DNA of 64,000 nt from Butyrivibrio fibrisolvens 16/4 (GCA_000209815.1 FP929036.1:1013110-1077109); one strand, 5' to 3'; positions 12,100 through 22,758 are shown, numbered from the stretch's first letter. A program made the numbers and translations. Notes: a model not told the origin generated them from the sequence alone.

Positions 12100-12806
12100 T
12101 GAAGCTTATAACCCTTTCCCCATACGGTAAGAAGATGTCTTGGATTTGATGGATCTTCCTCAATTTTAGTGCGAAGATTACGGATATGAACCATTATTGT
12201 GGCATTTGAGCTGTAAAAATATGGTTCGTTCCAAATACTTTCATATATAAGCTGAGCAGGGAAAATCCGACCTGGAGAGCTAATAAGAAGCTTGAAAATC
12301 TGATATTCAAGCTCGGATAAATCTAATGGGCATTCTTCACCGGTGGATGAGGTAGAGTAGACCTCGTTTCTATCCTTTGCTACCTTAAATACATCGTAGG
12401 TGATGAAATTGTCGTCGGCAGGAGCTTCCTTCCCTTTATATACATAGTAGCGTCTAAGGAGGGATTTTACCCTTGCAGTAAGCTCTGCATGTGAAAAAGG
12501 CTTTGAAAGATAATCATCTCCACCAATTAAAAGTCCTAAAGATTTGTCGGAATCGGTACCCTTTGCAGTGAGGAACAGGATTGGCATCTGATATTTTTCT
12601 CTTATTATTTTACAAACATCAAGTCCAGATTTGCCTGGCATCATAATGTCCAAAATAATAAGGTCTATAGAGTCGTCAACCATTGAAAGGGCAGCTTCAC
12701 CATCGCAGGCTTCTAACACTTCGTAGCCTTCACTTTCCAATAATATCTTTATAATATTTCGGATTTCCTCGTTATCATCTACTGTTAAAATCTTTTGTTT
12801 ACTCAT
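12096..12806 (-). CDS. OmpR/PhoB family response regulator
   Basis: A 236-residue cytoplasmic regulator. The receiver domain has the phospho-acceptor Asp53 in LIILDIMMPGKSG, acidic DD at residues 10-11 and Lys in YLSKPF. The C-terminal winged helix shows LDLSELEYQIFKLLISSPGRIF and IMVHIRNLRTKIE. It overlaps the kinase gene by 4 bases, so the two are made together. The intergenic region before it carries three CTTWAGR repeats at 11-12 bp steps, a pattern suited to OmpR-type binding. Confidence 0.92.
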   Translation of the reverse strand: MSKQKILTVDDNEEIRNIIKILLESEGYEVLEACDGEAALSMVDDSIDLIILDIMMPGKSGLDVCKIIREKYQMPILFLTAKGTDSDKSLGLLIGGDDYLSKPFSHAELTARVKSLLRRYYVYKGKEAPADDNFITYDVFKVAKDRNEVYSTSSTGEECPLDLSELEYQIFKLLISSPGRIFPAQLIYESIWNEPYFYSSNATIMVHIRNLRTKIEEDPSNPRHLLTVWGKGYKLQ

Positions 12807-12901
12807 AATTCATTCCTGTTTTTAAACTTATCAACATAAATCTAACTGTATAGTAGCATAAAAAAAGTGTTTAATCTTTGAAATGCCCATATTTTAGATT
12901 T

Positions 12902-12931
12902 CTTAAGGTTTACTTTAGGGTTTTCTTAAGA
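12902..12931 (+). promoter_or_regulatory. candidate response-regulator operator
   Basis: CTTAAGG (12902), CTTTAGG (12913) and CTTAAGA (12925) recur about every helical turn, inside a larger inverted repeat (TTTAGATT on the left, AATCTAAA on the right). It lies between the divergent two-component genes and the MacAB-like operon. A TATCAT box follows at 12941-12946 without a good -35, as expected for an activated promoter. Confidence 0.5.
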
Positions 12932-12985
12932 ATCTAAATGTATCATCGTCTTTGTAAGTAAAAAATGCTTCGGAGGACATCATAA

Positions 12986-14554
12986 ATGAAGTTGAAAGAT
13001 ATGAAATTAATTAAGAAATTAAATAAAAAGGTGGTAGCAGCAATGGTTGTTGCCGCTATCCTTATTTCTTCAGTTGTCGGGTTCGTCAGTTATAAAAAGT
13101 AAGTGCAAAAACAAATGAGGAAGTAGAGACAATCACTATTCCAGCTGCAAAGCAGGATATTGAAAAACATTGTCAGCTACAGGAACTATTATTTCTGCAG
13201 AGGAAAGCACAGAGTTTGCCACAACAGGTGGTTCATATCCAGTTGAGGAAGTGTATGTAAAGGTTGGGGATGTTGTAAAGAAGGGGGATCCTCTTTACAA
13301 GCTTGATATGACATCTATGGAACAGCAGTTAAGCTATCAGCAGCAGGCTCTCAGCATCCAGAATCAGCAGAATCAGCTAGCAGCACAGACTGCAGAGGCA
13401 GCTTTAAAAAATGCTCAGGATACAGGAGCAGTCAGTGTGAACGATGCAAATAGAAGTCTTGAAGAGGCAAAGCAGGGAAAGACAACAGCAGACCGAAATG
13501 TAAAAAGTGCAGATGATGCTTTAGGGGATGCAAGAAGAGCAGAGGACAGTGCACAAAGAGAATACAATGATGCAAGGAATGCACTGGCTAAGTTAGAAAA
13601 AGACCCTGAAAGCACTGCAGAGGAAAAGGAAGCGGCAGCAGCTAAGGTAAGCTCTGCGAAGAGTAATTACGATGGGGCTGTTGCAAACAGAAAGTCAGCA
13701 GAGACATCTCTTGCAGCAGCTAAGGATGCAGCAATTACTGCTGGTAGATCACTTGATGGGGCATCACAGGCAGCAGGCAAGGCTCAGACAGATGCAAATG
13801 CTTCTATTATTAATCAGGCTCAGTCTGTTAAATCTGGAGAGCTTTCAGCAAAGGCCAGTGTTATTTCAAGCCAGCAGGAAATTGCAAAATCCAAAGAAGA
13901 GCTTGGAAAAGCTACAGTTTATGCTTCTCAGGATGGAACTGTAACCAATGTAAATATAAAGGCTGGCCAGACCTACAGCGGAACAGATGCTATTGTTATC
14001 GATAATGTTACAAGCCTTAAGGCTACAGCAGATATTGATGAGGCTCAGATTCCAAACATCGAGCTTGGACAGAAGGTTCAGATAAAGACAGACGCTACAG
14101 GAGATGATGTACTAGAAGGTACAGTTACTTTCGTATCACCCACAGCGACAAAAACAGTACAAAATCTACAGATAGCGAATCGTCAACAGCCTCTGTTTCT
14201 AAGAGCCGTGCAACATATCGTGTAGACGTAACTCTTAATGGTACAAATGAGCGTCTTAGACTTGGCATGACAGCAAAGATGACATTTATTATCGCAAATG
14301 CGAAGAATGCTCTGGCTGTCCCATCAGCTGATATTCAGACAGATTTTGACGGAAGCAAATATGTAGTAGTACTGAAGAAGGATGGTACTACAGAAAATGT
14401 TACTGTAACAACTGGTATTTCTGATGATTTCTACACAGAGATTAAGGATGGAAAGCTTAAAGAAGGCGCAGAAATCGTTGAGAATTCATCTGAAGGCGGA
14501 ATAGATGCAACTTTAGATGATATGGGAGCTGATGGAGGTATTTATTTTGAGTAA
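12986..14554 (+). CDS. HlyD/MacA-like efflux periplasmic adaptor subunit (three frameshifts)
   Basis: A membrane-fusion adaptor of about 523 residues when repaired. It has an N-terminal membrane anchor (residues about 18-36, VVAAMVVAAILISSVVGFV) and a lipoyl half (TGTIISAEESTEFATTGG). A long Ala/Gln/Lys-rich coiled coil follows (about residues 110-280), then a second lipoyl half (ATVYASQDGTVTNV) and a β-barrel. Three five-A runs (13094-13098, 13163-13167, 14150-14154) each appear to lack one A; restoring them gives one continuous frame. It overlaps the ABC ATPase gene by 8 bases and would link the MacB-like transporter to the outside. Confidence 0.82.
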
Positions 14555-15296
14555 CAATGAAGAGATCCTGTTGAAGGCTCGCAACATTAGAAAAAGCTAC
14601 TACATAGGTACACCAAACGAGCTGGAAATTTTACATGGAATAGATTTGGATATTCGTAAAGGCGAATTTGTTTCAATAGTAGGTCAGTCGGGCTCTGGAA
14701 AAAGTACTTTGATGAATATTCTTGGCATCTTGGATAGACAAACAGTGGGAGAATATTCACTTAATGGAATCGATATTTCAAATGCTCCAGCAAAGGAGCT
14801 GGCAAAGCTTAGAAACAGACATATCGGATTTGTATTTCAAACCTACAATCTTATTGCAAGAACTGATGCTTTATCAAATGTAGAAATGCCTATGCTTTAT
14901 GCTGGTCTTTCACCAAAGGAGCGAAGAGCAAGAGCGGAGGAGCTTCTTGAAATGGTAGGCATGACTGAGCGTATGCACCACACACCTGATGAGCTTTCAG
15001 GTGGACAAAAGCAAAGAGTGGCCATCGCAAGAGCTATGGCAAATAATCCTGATATTATACTTGCTGACGAGCCTACAGGAGCCCTTGATTCTGGTACAGG
15101 AAGAATGGTTATGGACATTTTCCACGACCTTCATGAAAAGCAGGGCAAGACAATAGTGCTCATCACTCATTCAAATGAGCTTGCAGCAGAGACTCCTAGA
15201 ATCATCACAATAAGTGATGGAAACATAATCTCAGAAAAGACTCAGGAGATAAAAATAATCAGACCAGCAACAGAGGAGAGGAAGGAAATATGTTAG
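14547..15296 (+). CDS. ABC transporter ATP-binding protein, MacB/LolD type
   Basis: A 249-residue cytoplasmic ATPase. Walker A GQSGSGKST, Q-loop FQTYNL, signature LSGGQKQRVAIARAM, Walker B IILADEPTGALDS and the switch His in VLITHS. An in-frame ATG lies at 14517 inside the adaptor gene, but GGAGG at 14534-14538 fits the TTG at 14547 and the family N-terminus, so I chose TTG. Its 3' end overlaps the permease ATG. Together these genes form a tripartite-like exporter for peptides, drugs or lipids. Confidence 0.9.
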   Translation: MSNNEEILLKARNIRKSYYIGTPNELEILHGIDLDIRKGEFVSIVGQSGSGKSTLMNILGILDRQTVGEYSLNGIDISNAPAKELAKLRNRHIGFVFQTYNLIARTDALSNVEMPMLYAGLSPKERRARAEELLEMVGMTERMHHTPDELSGGQKQRVAIARAMANNPDIILADEPTGALDSGTGRMVMDIFHDLHEKQGKTIVLITHSNELAAETPRIITISDGNIISEKTQEIKIIRPATEERKEIC

Positions 15297-16530
15297 TAGA
15301 AAATTGTAAGCTTGCCATTATAAGCATAAAGGCTAACAAAATGCGTGCCTTTCTTACTATGCTTGGTATCATCATAGGTGTTGCGGCAGTTATTGCCATT
15401 ATGACTGTGGGTAACTCTATGACAAAGGGGATACAAAAGCAGTTAGAAAGTTATGGTGTGCAAAACATTGATGTATATATTACACCAATAGATTATGACG
15501 CAGAGCTTTCTGATGCTGATATAGAAAATATGGAGTTAAAGCCAGAGGTGCTTCATAAATTTAGTGATAATTTCAAGGACAAGGTTAGTGCAATTTCTGT
15601 GGAATCAGGTGTTGGAAATGGTGTAATTCTTAAAAATGACAAGAAGGCTACGGTAGATGTGACTGGCGTTAGCGCAGGATATTTCAAGGCTAACAATCTT
15701 AAGCTTAAGGAAGGAATCTACTTTGATTCTTCTGCATACGAGCTTGGCACAAATGTAGCTATAGTTTCAGATTTATTTGCAAAGCAGTTATTTGGAGAAA
15801 ACTACAGTGCTGAGACAATCCTTGGAAATGATTTCGAGGTGAATATCAATGATGAGTATATAAATATTACTCCTGTTGGTATATACGAATTCAAGGTACA
15901 GGGTGGTGGCAAACAAAAACATCACCAATGTATATGCCCCTCAAATCGGCTTGGAATTTAAATCACGATCAGTCTATTTATTATATGACAGTGGTTGCAT
16001 CGGAAGGACAGGATGCTGTTAAGGTTTCAGAGGATATAAAAAAATATTTCATAGATTCTCTTGCTAACCAGCTTGGAGACAAGTTTACAGTAGAGGTATA
16101 CAGCAACCAGTCTATGATTAAAGAAAATACAGATATGATGAGTAAAATCACCATGGCTATTTCACTTATTGCAGCAATCGCCCTGATTGTAGGTGGAATA
16201 GGTGTTATGAATATTATGACTGTATCAATTACTGAGCGTACTCGTGAGATAGGAACCAGAAAGGCTCTTGGCGCAGAAGATTCAATGATTATGCTCCAGT
16301 TTATAAGCGAGGCTATTATACTTTGCCTCATTGGCGGACTCATAGGAATGATAATAGGTGTGACTATCGGAGATGTTGCATCAAAGCTTATGGGCTACGC
16401 CCCTACAATTTCATTTGCTAGTATCTATATTTCCGTAGGATTCTCAATGGCTATAGGCGTGTTTTTCGGCTACTCCCCTGCAAAACACGCAGCCAAGATG
16501 AATCCAATAGATGCCTTGAGATATGAATAA
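15290..16530 (+). CDS. MacB-like ABC transporter permease (frameshifted)
   Basis: A permease of about 413 residues when repaired. One N-terminal membrane helix (residues about 20-42, after ISIKANKMRAFLTMLGIIIGVAAVIAI) precedes a large extracytoplasmic MacB-type domain, followed by three C-terminal helices with GGIGVMNIMTVSITERTREIGTRKALGA, the FtsX/MacB signature. The frame breaks at 15911-15913; one more A gives GGGKTKTSPMYMPL. It is the last gene of the efflux operon, under the divergent two-component system. Confidence 0.87.
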
Positions 16531-16539
16531 TATAGAAAG

Positions 16540-16570
16540 ACTCGCCTCATGATTGGAGGCGAGTTTTTTA
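16540..16570 (+). terminator. terminator after efflux operon
   Basis: ACTCGCCTC, loop ATGATTG, GAGGCGAGT, then TTTTTT. The LacI-type gene on the other strand ends at 16568, so the hairpin lies between convergent genes. Confidence 0.9.
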
Positions 16571-17367
16571 TATACATAGATTATGATTTTCAATATGGAT
16601 GCGCTCAGCAGCTTGTTCGTATGCCTTATATAATAATTCAAGCTTGTCAGCGGTTATGTCTGGTTCGTAGCATACATTGTATTTATCAGGGATGAAATCC
16701 AGTAAAATTTCGTTGGAAATAAGAAGGTTTTCAATGGATACCTTTTCCAGATCGGAAGGTTTATCCACATAAAGTACGCTGTCGAAGGTGTTATTGGTGA
16801 ACTCCTTTTTTTCGGTGTTAGCTGTGTCCAACATCACATATTGATACGATTTCCCATTAAATTTCTTTTCTGCCGCAGCCTTAAGGCGTTCCAAGTTTGT
16901 ATTAATCTGGAAAAACAGAGAGTCGTTAATGTAGCAATCCAATGCTAAAAGTGGAGCAAAGTTACAATCGCCTAAGGAAGCAAAGGTCTTTTTATCAAGA
17001 TCGTAGCAGATAAGGGCATCGGCCTGACCATAGTTTTCGAAACGTGATGGAGGAATTAAGAATACATCATAGTTTTTATCTCCCATAAATTGGGCTACAG
17101 TTTTCATGACATGCATCTGGTCTGCTGTTTTTAAAACAGATTTGGTTTCAGATATGGCAAAGCCTACCTGATTTTTCTTTTTGATGCAAGAGCCTTTGCA
17201 GCCTGATTAGGAGAGTAATTTAGAAGATTGATTACCTGTAAAACCCTTTTCCTGGTCTCATCAGATATCTTTAAATCGGTTCTTCCGTTGACCACATATG
17301 AAACTGTTGCTACTGATACACCAGCCTCTCTTGCAACGTCTTTTATGGTGACTTTTTTGCCTGCCAT
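16568..17367 (-). CDS. LacI family transcriptional regulator, short form (frameshifted)
   Basis: A DNA-binding repressor of about 266 residues when repaired. The N-terminal HTH and hinge are classical ([23 protein letters not shown] to [15 protein letters not shown]). The sensor half is only about 200 residues, against about 270 in most LacI proteins, and has diverged. One T is missing from the T5 run 17172-17176; restoring it gives [17 protein letters not shown]. It is divergent from the maltodextrin operon, whose promoter carries two TTTAAACG-type dyads, its likely operators. Confidence 0.8.
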
Positions 17368-17398
17368 TTTTCTCCTCCGAAATATTTTTTATTCTCTA

Positions 17399-17427
17399 TT
17401 GACATCGAAAAATAAAAATTATACTAT
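17399..17427 (+). promoter_or_regulatory. promoter of the maltodextrin operon
   Basis: TTGACA (17399-17404), 17-bp spacer, TACTAT (17422-17427). The first operator dyad starts 7 bases after the -10, at the expected transcription start. Confidence 0.75.
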
Positions 17428-17434
17428 GAAGATA

Positions 17435-17450
17435 GTTTAAACGATTAAAC
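17435..17450 (+). promoter_or_regulatory. LacI-type operator 1
   Basis: GTTTAA-ACGA-TTAAAC, with perfect 6-bp arms and a central CG step typical of LacI-family sites. It is repeated 54 bp downstream. Confidence 0.75.
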
Positions 17451-17488
17451 AAGCGATATCAAGGGCTTGTTTATATTTTTAAAAATTA

Positions 17489-17504
17489 ATTTAAACGGTT
17501 AAAT
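17489..17504 (+). promoter_or_regulatory. LacI-type operator 2
   Basis: ATTTAA-ACGG-TTAAAT, the same design as operator 1, centre to centre 54 bp (about five helical turns), which would suit looping by a tetramer or cooperative binding. Confidence 0.7.
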
Positions 17505-17522
17505 AGGATGGAGGGTTTTGCT

Positions 17523-18317
17523 ATGAAAAAAAGAATTGTTATGAGCTTATTACTTGGTTGCTTAGTGGTTAATTCTGTTTGTCTGACAGGCTGTGGAAGC
17601 AGTAAGGAAATGTCTACAACAGAAATTACTGCATCTACTCAGGTAGATAATAATGAGCACACTGTGACATTTTATGATTCGGATGGTTCTACAGTGCTTA
17701 AGACTGAGACAGTAGGCCATAAGGAAAATGTGGAAAGCTATGTGCCACAAAAAGAGGGATATACTTTCGTTGGTTGGTTTGCCACACCAAAGCTTACAAG
17801 AGAGTTTGATTTTGACAGAGCTATTACTGAGGATACTCCTTTGTATGCAGGTTTTGTCAGCTATACTGAGGACACCAGAGAGTTTTATATTGTAGGCTCA
17901 GGTACTTCAGATGTGTTATCAGAGTCTGACTGGGGAAAGGTTGTTAGTGACAACCAGAAGTTCACAAAAGAAGATGTGGAAAATGAAAACGTATATACGA
18001 TAACTCTTGAGCTTAACGAGGGAGATCAGTTCCAGTTTGCAACTGATTCTAATTGGTCTGATCAGAGAGGCTATGGTTATCTTGAGTCAAATCAGGCGGA
18101 TGGTAAAACATGTTTTAAAAATGCAGGTGGACTTGGTGATACTCCAGCTGAGAAATCAAATATTGAGGTTGCAGTAGCAGGTACATATAAATTCACACTT
18201 ACAACTTATCCTGGCGAAGATGTATATGATGAAAAGGACCCATATTACACAGAGGAGACAAGAGAGAATTTTAATTCAAACCCATACGATAGAATCACAT
18301 GGGAGATTGTAGAATAA
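17523..18317 (+). CDS. lipoprotein with InlB-type repeat and starch-binding-like domain
   Basis: A 264-residue surface lipoprotein. The signal peptide ends in the lipobox LTGC (Cys about residue 29). One Listeria-Bacteroides/InlB B-type repeat (residues about 50-105, VTFYDSDGSTVLKTETVG to GYTFVGWF) is followed by a β-rich domain (FYIVGSGTSD, ESDWGK, LNEGDQFQFATDSNW). That domain recalls SusE/CBM starch-binding modules; this is an inference from pattern. Start at 17523 fits GGAGGG 7 bases upstream. First gene of the maltodextrin operon, so it may hold starch or maltodextrin at the cell surface. Confidence 0.7.
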   Translation: MKKRIVMSLLLGCLVVNSVCLTGCGSSKEMSTTEITASTQVDNNEHTVTFYDSDGSTVLKTETVGHKENVESYVPQKEGYTFVGWFATPKLTREFDFDRAITEDTPLYAGFVSYTEDTREFYIVGSGTSDVLSESDWGKVVSDNQKFTKEDVENENVYTITLELNEGDQFQFATDSNWSDQRGYGYLESNQADGKTCFKNAGGLGDTPAEKSNIEVAVAGTYKFTLTTYPGEDVYDEKDPYYTEETRENFNSNPYDRITWEIVE

Positions 18318-18327
18318 GGAGATTTTA

Positions 18328-19958
18328 ATGAATAAGCACGCACTATTACATATACCAGAATCGAGATTTTGCTTTCCATTATCAAAGGAGGAGGTAGTCA
18401 TCAGACTCAGAACTGCGCGAGAAGATGCAGAGGCTGGTCTGAAGGTAAAAATTATTTACGGCGTTAAATATGACTATCAACAGGAGCGATTTACAGCAGA
18501 GGTTCCACTTAAGTATGAGGATGAGCTTTACGCATTTTATGAAGTGAAGCTACATATTAGTGATGTTCGACTGGTATATATCTTTGAGCTTGAAGAAAAA
18601 GGAAAGAAATATTATTTCAGCGAGGACGGTCTCACAAAGGACTACAACTATGAAGAATGCTTCTACAATTTCTTCCAGCTTCCATACATCAATGAAAATG
18701 ATGTTATGCCTATGGTGGACTGGATGCCGGGCACAGTGTTCTATCAGATATTTGTGGATAGATTCTGCATTGGAGATGAGAACAAGGACATGTCCTACAT
18801 TGATATGAAATGGGGAGATAAGCCTACCCCTAAGAACCATGCTGGTGGAGACTTAAAGGGCATTATAAAGCGTCTGGATTATCTTAAGGATTTGGGCATT
18901 TCAGGAATATACCTTACACCGATTTTTGAATCTGAATCAAATCATAAATATAACATTGTAGATTACAAGAAAATTGACCCACAGTTTGGTACTACAGAGG
19001 ATTTGGTAAAGCTTGTAGATGAGGCTCACAAGCGAGGAATTAAGATTGTTTTAGATGCAGTATTTAACCATTGCAGTGACAAGATGGCAGAGTTTAAGGA
19101 TGTGGTAAAGAAGGGAAAGGACTCTGAGTTTTATGACTGGTTTATCGTAGATGGAGATAAGCTGGACATGAAAAAGAGAAATTATGAATGCTTTGCACAT
19201 TGTGAGTACATGCCTAAGCTTAATACAGCAAATGCAGGGGTACAGAAATTTTTGCTTGATATCGCTACTTATTGGATTGATGTTGCTGATATTGATGGCT
19301 GGAGACTTGATGTGGCAGATGAGGTTTCACATGATTTTTGGCGTATGTTTAGAAAGGCTGTTAAGGCTAAAAAGAGTGATGCGGTAATTATCGGTGAAAA
19401 CTGGCATGATGCATATCCATCGCTTATGGGAGAGCAGCAGGATAGCATTATGAATTACGCATATACGAAGGTGTGCCTTGATTATTTTGCAAAAGAAAGA
19501 TGTGATGAGAAAAAGACAGTATGGCATCTGAATTCTATCTTAATGCGTAATATGGAGCAGGTAAATTATATGATGCTTAATTTGCTTGATAGCCATGATA
19601 CACTTCGCTTTTTCACTGAGATAGGTAAGGATAAGAAAAAACTTGAGACAGCTATAGCTCTTACCATGTTTTTCCCTGGCGCACCATGTATGTACTATGG
19701 CACTGAAATCGCTATGGAAGGGGCATATGATCCTGATTGCAGACGTTGCTTTGACTGGGATAAGAGCAATTGGGATATGGCTCTTATGGATCAAATCAAG
19801 GAGCTTTTGGCTCTTAAGAAGAACCCAGTTTTACAGTGGGGAGATGTATCAATAAAAGAAGTAAACGGTGCAATCAGAATTGTTAGAAGCTATGAAGGAA
19901 AAATGCGGTTCTTACAATTAATAGTCCTACCGCATATACGATAGAGATGGATGCATAG
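18328..19958 (+). CDS. GH13 α-amylase/neopullulanase-type enzyme (frameshifted at the C-terminus)
   Basis: A cytoplasmic glucanase of about 543 residues. A CBM34-like N-domain (about 1-120) precedes the catalytic barrel. GH13 regions: DAVFNHCS, nucleophile Asp328 in DGWRLDVADE, acid/base Glu357 in IIGENWH and Asp424 in LLDSHDT. No signal peptide is seen, so it probably cuts maltodextrins after import, like neopullulanases or maltogenic amylases. The A5 run 19899-19903 lacks one A; the repaired end reads SYEGKNAVLTINSPTAYTIE and stops at 19958, 11 bases before the binding-protein gene. Confidence 0.9.
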
Positions 19959-19969
19959 GGAGAATAAAA

Positions 19970-21427
19970 ATGAAACGAAAAATAGCAATGCTGCTTGTAG
20001 CAGCTATGACCCTTGGTTTGTTAAATGGTTGTGGAAATGATGCTAAAAAAGCTGACTCAGCCAGTGAAGGTTCAACGGCAAACGGTATTTTCAGCGGAGA
20101 ACTTGAAGAAAATGTTACTATTCAGGTTTTGGAAAATGACACTGCCATTTCAAAGGGATATTTTAGTCAGCTTATAGAGGCTTTTAACAAGGAATATGAG
20201 CAGTATGGAATAACAGCTGTTGATGCCAATATGGATCAGTATTTGGATTTGGCAAATGATGGCCCTTATGGTTATGGCCCAGATGTTTTGTATCAGGCAA
20301 ATGACGTGATTATGCAGTATGCGCAAGGCAAACATATTTTGCCACTTCCAGTGGAGGAGTTGGATTGTTATTCTCAGATTCCAGAAACAGCATGGCAGGC
20401 ATATAAAGTTTCTGTTGATGGAAACACATATACCTGCGGAGTTCCTGTAAATGTTCAGGCACCAATGCTTTATTACCGAAAGGATTTGCTTCCTGAGAAT
20501 TGGAAAGACGACTGGGATTCTAATTCAAATGATGTTCCAGATATGATTGAGGACTGGAATGATATGTATGATTTTTCGGTTCAGCGTCATCAGGAAAATC
20601 CTAATAAGTATGGATACATGAAATCCTTATATGATGTGTATTTCTCCAGTGGTTTTCTGTTTTCATATGGTGGATATATCTTTGGAGAGAACAATACAAA
20701 TCCAGAGGACATCGGTTTTGCTGCAGGAGATTCTGCAAAAGGTGCTATGGTGCTCAGCCAGCTTGCCAGCACAATGAATGAAGATTGTATTGATGATACT
20801 ATAACTACTAACGCTTACAGCAAGCTTGCTGATGGTACATATTTTGCAACACTTTCTACTCCTGATACATACTCAACCTTTTATGATGAATTGGTAAATG
20901 AATATGTAGGTCAGGGATTAGCTCAGGCAGAAGCAGAGGAGAAGGCTAAGGAGAATCTTGTTATGACAGGGCTTCCTAAGCTTCCTGAAAGTGGAAATCT
21001 TACAGAGGAAAACCCTAAGCTTGTGGATAGTAAAACAATGGGAGGCGTTAATGGATATGCCATTAGCTCTTATACAAAGTATCCAAATGCATGCCTTGCT
21101 TTCGTAAATTTTGCCACCAGCTATGAGATGATTATGCTAAGAAACGAGACTCTTGGAATAGCTCCAGCAAGAGAGGACGCAGCTACCGATTTAGGTGGTC
21201 TTTCAAATACAATGTTTGAGGAGCTTGATAAAGGAAATATTGTGCTTATGCCATCAATTAAAGAGGTGAGCCAGATTTGGACACCAGGGCAGACCTTCTT
21301 TACTGACTTGGCTAAGGATGCATTCAGAAGTGAATCTGAAAAGAAGTACAAAGACTTAGATTCTATGAAGACTGGTCTGGAAGATATGTGCAGCCAGATT
21401 CATGATGCAATTTACACCTTGGAATAG
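19970..21427 (+). CDS. ABC transporter sugar-binding lipoprotein (maltodextrin type)
   Basis: A 485-residue extracellular solute-binding protein of the CUT1 family. The signal peptide ends in the lipobox LNGC (Cys about residue 21). The mature part has the MalE-like two-lobed pattern (PVNVQAPMLYYRKDLLPE, GGVNGYAISSYTKYPNACLAFVNF). With the MalF/MalG-like permeases 11 bases downstream it should take up maltodextrins released by extracellular starch breakdown; the GH13 gene upstream supports this substrate. Confidence 0.88.
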   Translation: MKRKIAMLLVAAMTLGLLNGCGNDAKKADSASEGSTANGIFSGELEENVTIQVLENDTAISKGYFSQLIEAFNKEYEQYGITAVDANMDQYLDLANDGPYGYGPDVLYQANDVIMQYAQGKHILPLPVEELDCYSQIPETAWQAYKVSVDGNTYTCGVPVNVQAPMLYYRKDLLPENWKDDWDSNSNDVPDMIEDWNDMYDFSVQRHQENPNKYGYMKSLYDVYFSSGFLFSYGGYIFGENNTNPEDIGFAAGDSAKGAMVLSQLASTMNEDCIDDTITTNAYSKLADGTYFATLSTPDTYSTFYDELVNEYVGQGLAQAEAEEKAKENLVMTGLPKLPESGNLTEENPKLVDSKTMGGVNGYAISSYTKYPNACLAFVNFATSYEMIMLRNETLGIAPAREDAATDLGGLSNTMFEELDKGNIVLMPSIKEVSQIWTPGQTFFTDLAKDAFRSESEKKYKDLDSMKTGLEDMCSQIHDAIYTLE

Positions 21428-21438
21428 AGGAAGAGATA

Positions 21439-22758
21439 ATGTTAGAAGGACTTAAAAATCACATAGGAGTTTTTAAAAGCAGCTCATGGCGAGTGAAGTT
21501 ATCGGCGCTGGTGATGGGTAGCGGTCAGATTTTTTATGGATGCATTGCCAAAGGTATTATTTTCCTGCTTTTGGAAATTGGATTTATATCATATATGGTT
21601 TCAAGAGGCTGTGAGGATATAGAGGGATTTTTTACTTTGGGAACTCAAAAGGCTGACGCCTGGCTTGGTATAGCAGGAGATAATTCTGTTGTTATGCTTC
21701 TGATGGGTATCTTTGCCTGGATAATAGTGGCTCTTTTTATTGGAATATATATCACAAATATTAAGGACGTCATTAATATCGAAAATACGATAATTTCAGG
21801 AAAGCGTCCAAAGGGATTTATTGATGAGCTAAAGGGATTAGTAGATAGAAAATTCTATGTGACTGTATTGGTTTTACCTGTGATTGGAGTATGCATTTTT
21901 AATATTCTTCCAATTATATTTATGATACTTATATCATTTACTAATTATGGTGGAAGCGTAGTTCCGCCCGAGCTGGTAGACTGGGTTGGGGTGGACAATT
22001 TTAAAAAGATACTTACACTCTCAAAGTTTGCGCCCACCTTTATTAGAATACTGGGCTGGAATATTTTATGGGCAGTGGTTTCTACAACACTTAATTATTT
22101 TGCAGGAATAGGTCTGGCCCTTTTATTAAATAAAGACTGTGTAAAAGGAAAAGCATTTTTTAGAGCTTTCCCAATTCTGGCTTATGCCATCCCTGGATTT
22201 ATCACACTTTTGGCCTTTAAGTTTATGTTTTCATATGGTGGACCTATAAATCATATGATCAAAGGTGCAGGCGGTGTGCCAATTGGATTTTTAGATTTGG
22301 ATGCCAAGTGGATAGCAAGACTGATAGGTCTTTTGGTTAATTGTTGGATAAGTGTTCCATCCATTATGCTGTTGGCCACAGGCCATTTATCAAACAGAGA
22401 TATGTCTTTATACGAGGCGGCAAAAATAGATGGTGCCACGCCTTTTGAGCAGTTTAAAAAGCTGACTTTACCATTTATGCTTTTTGCTACCATGCCAGTA
22501 TTGCTGGGACAGTTCATTGGAAATTTCAATAATTTTGGAATCTTCTATTTCCTTAGAGGCGGATTATATCTGGATGGATATTTCCTGGCAAGTGATACAG
22601 ACTTGTTAATAAACTGGCTTTATAATCTTTCAATTGATAACAACTATTACTGCATAGGTGCAGCAATAAGCTTGATAATTTTCATTATCACTTCTGTGAT
22701 TTCACTTTTGGTTTATGTGAATTCACCATCATTTAAAGAGGAGGATACGTTCCAATGA
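21439..22758 (+). CDS. MalF-like sugar ABC transporter permease
   Basis: A 439-residue inner-membrane protein. The N-terminal third carries extra membrane helices, as in MalF. The permease core ends with the EAA loop (YEAAKIDGATPFEQFKKLTLPFM) that docks the ATPase. It overlaps the next permease gene by 4 bases. No ATPase gene is in this operon, so a shared MsmK/MsmX-type ATPase encoded elsewhere is expected. Confidence 0.9.
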   Translation: MLEGLKNHIGVFKSSSWRVKLSALVMGSGQIFYGCIAKGIIFLLLEIGFISYMVSRGCEDIEGFFTLGTQKADAWLGIAGDNSVVMLLMGIFAWIIVALFIGIYITNIKDVINIENTIISGKRPKGFIDELKGLVDRKFYVTVLVLPVIGVCIFNILPIIFMILISFTNYGGSVVPPELVDWVGVDNFKKILTLSKFAPTFIRILGWNILWAVVSTTLNYFAGIGLALLLNKDCVKGKAFFRAFPILAYAIPGFITLLAFKFMFSYGGPINHMIKGAGGVPIGFLDLDAKWIARLIGLLVNCWISVPSIMLLATGHLSNRDMSLYEAAKIDGATPFEQFKKLTLPFMLFATMPVLLGQFIGNFNNFGIFYFLRGGLYLDGYFLASDTDLLINWLYNLSIDNNYYCIGAAISLIIFIITSVISLLVYVNSPSFKEEDTFQ

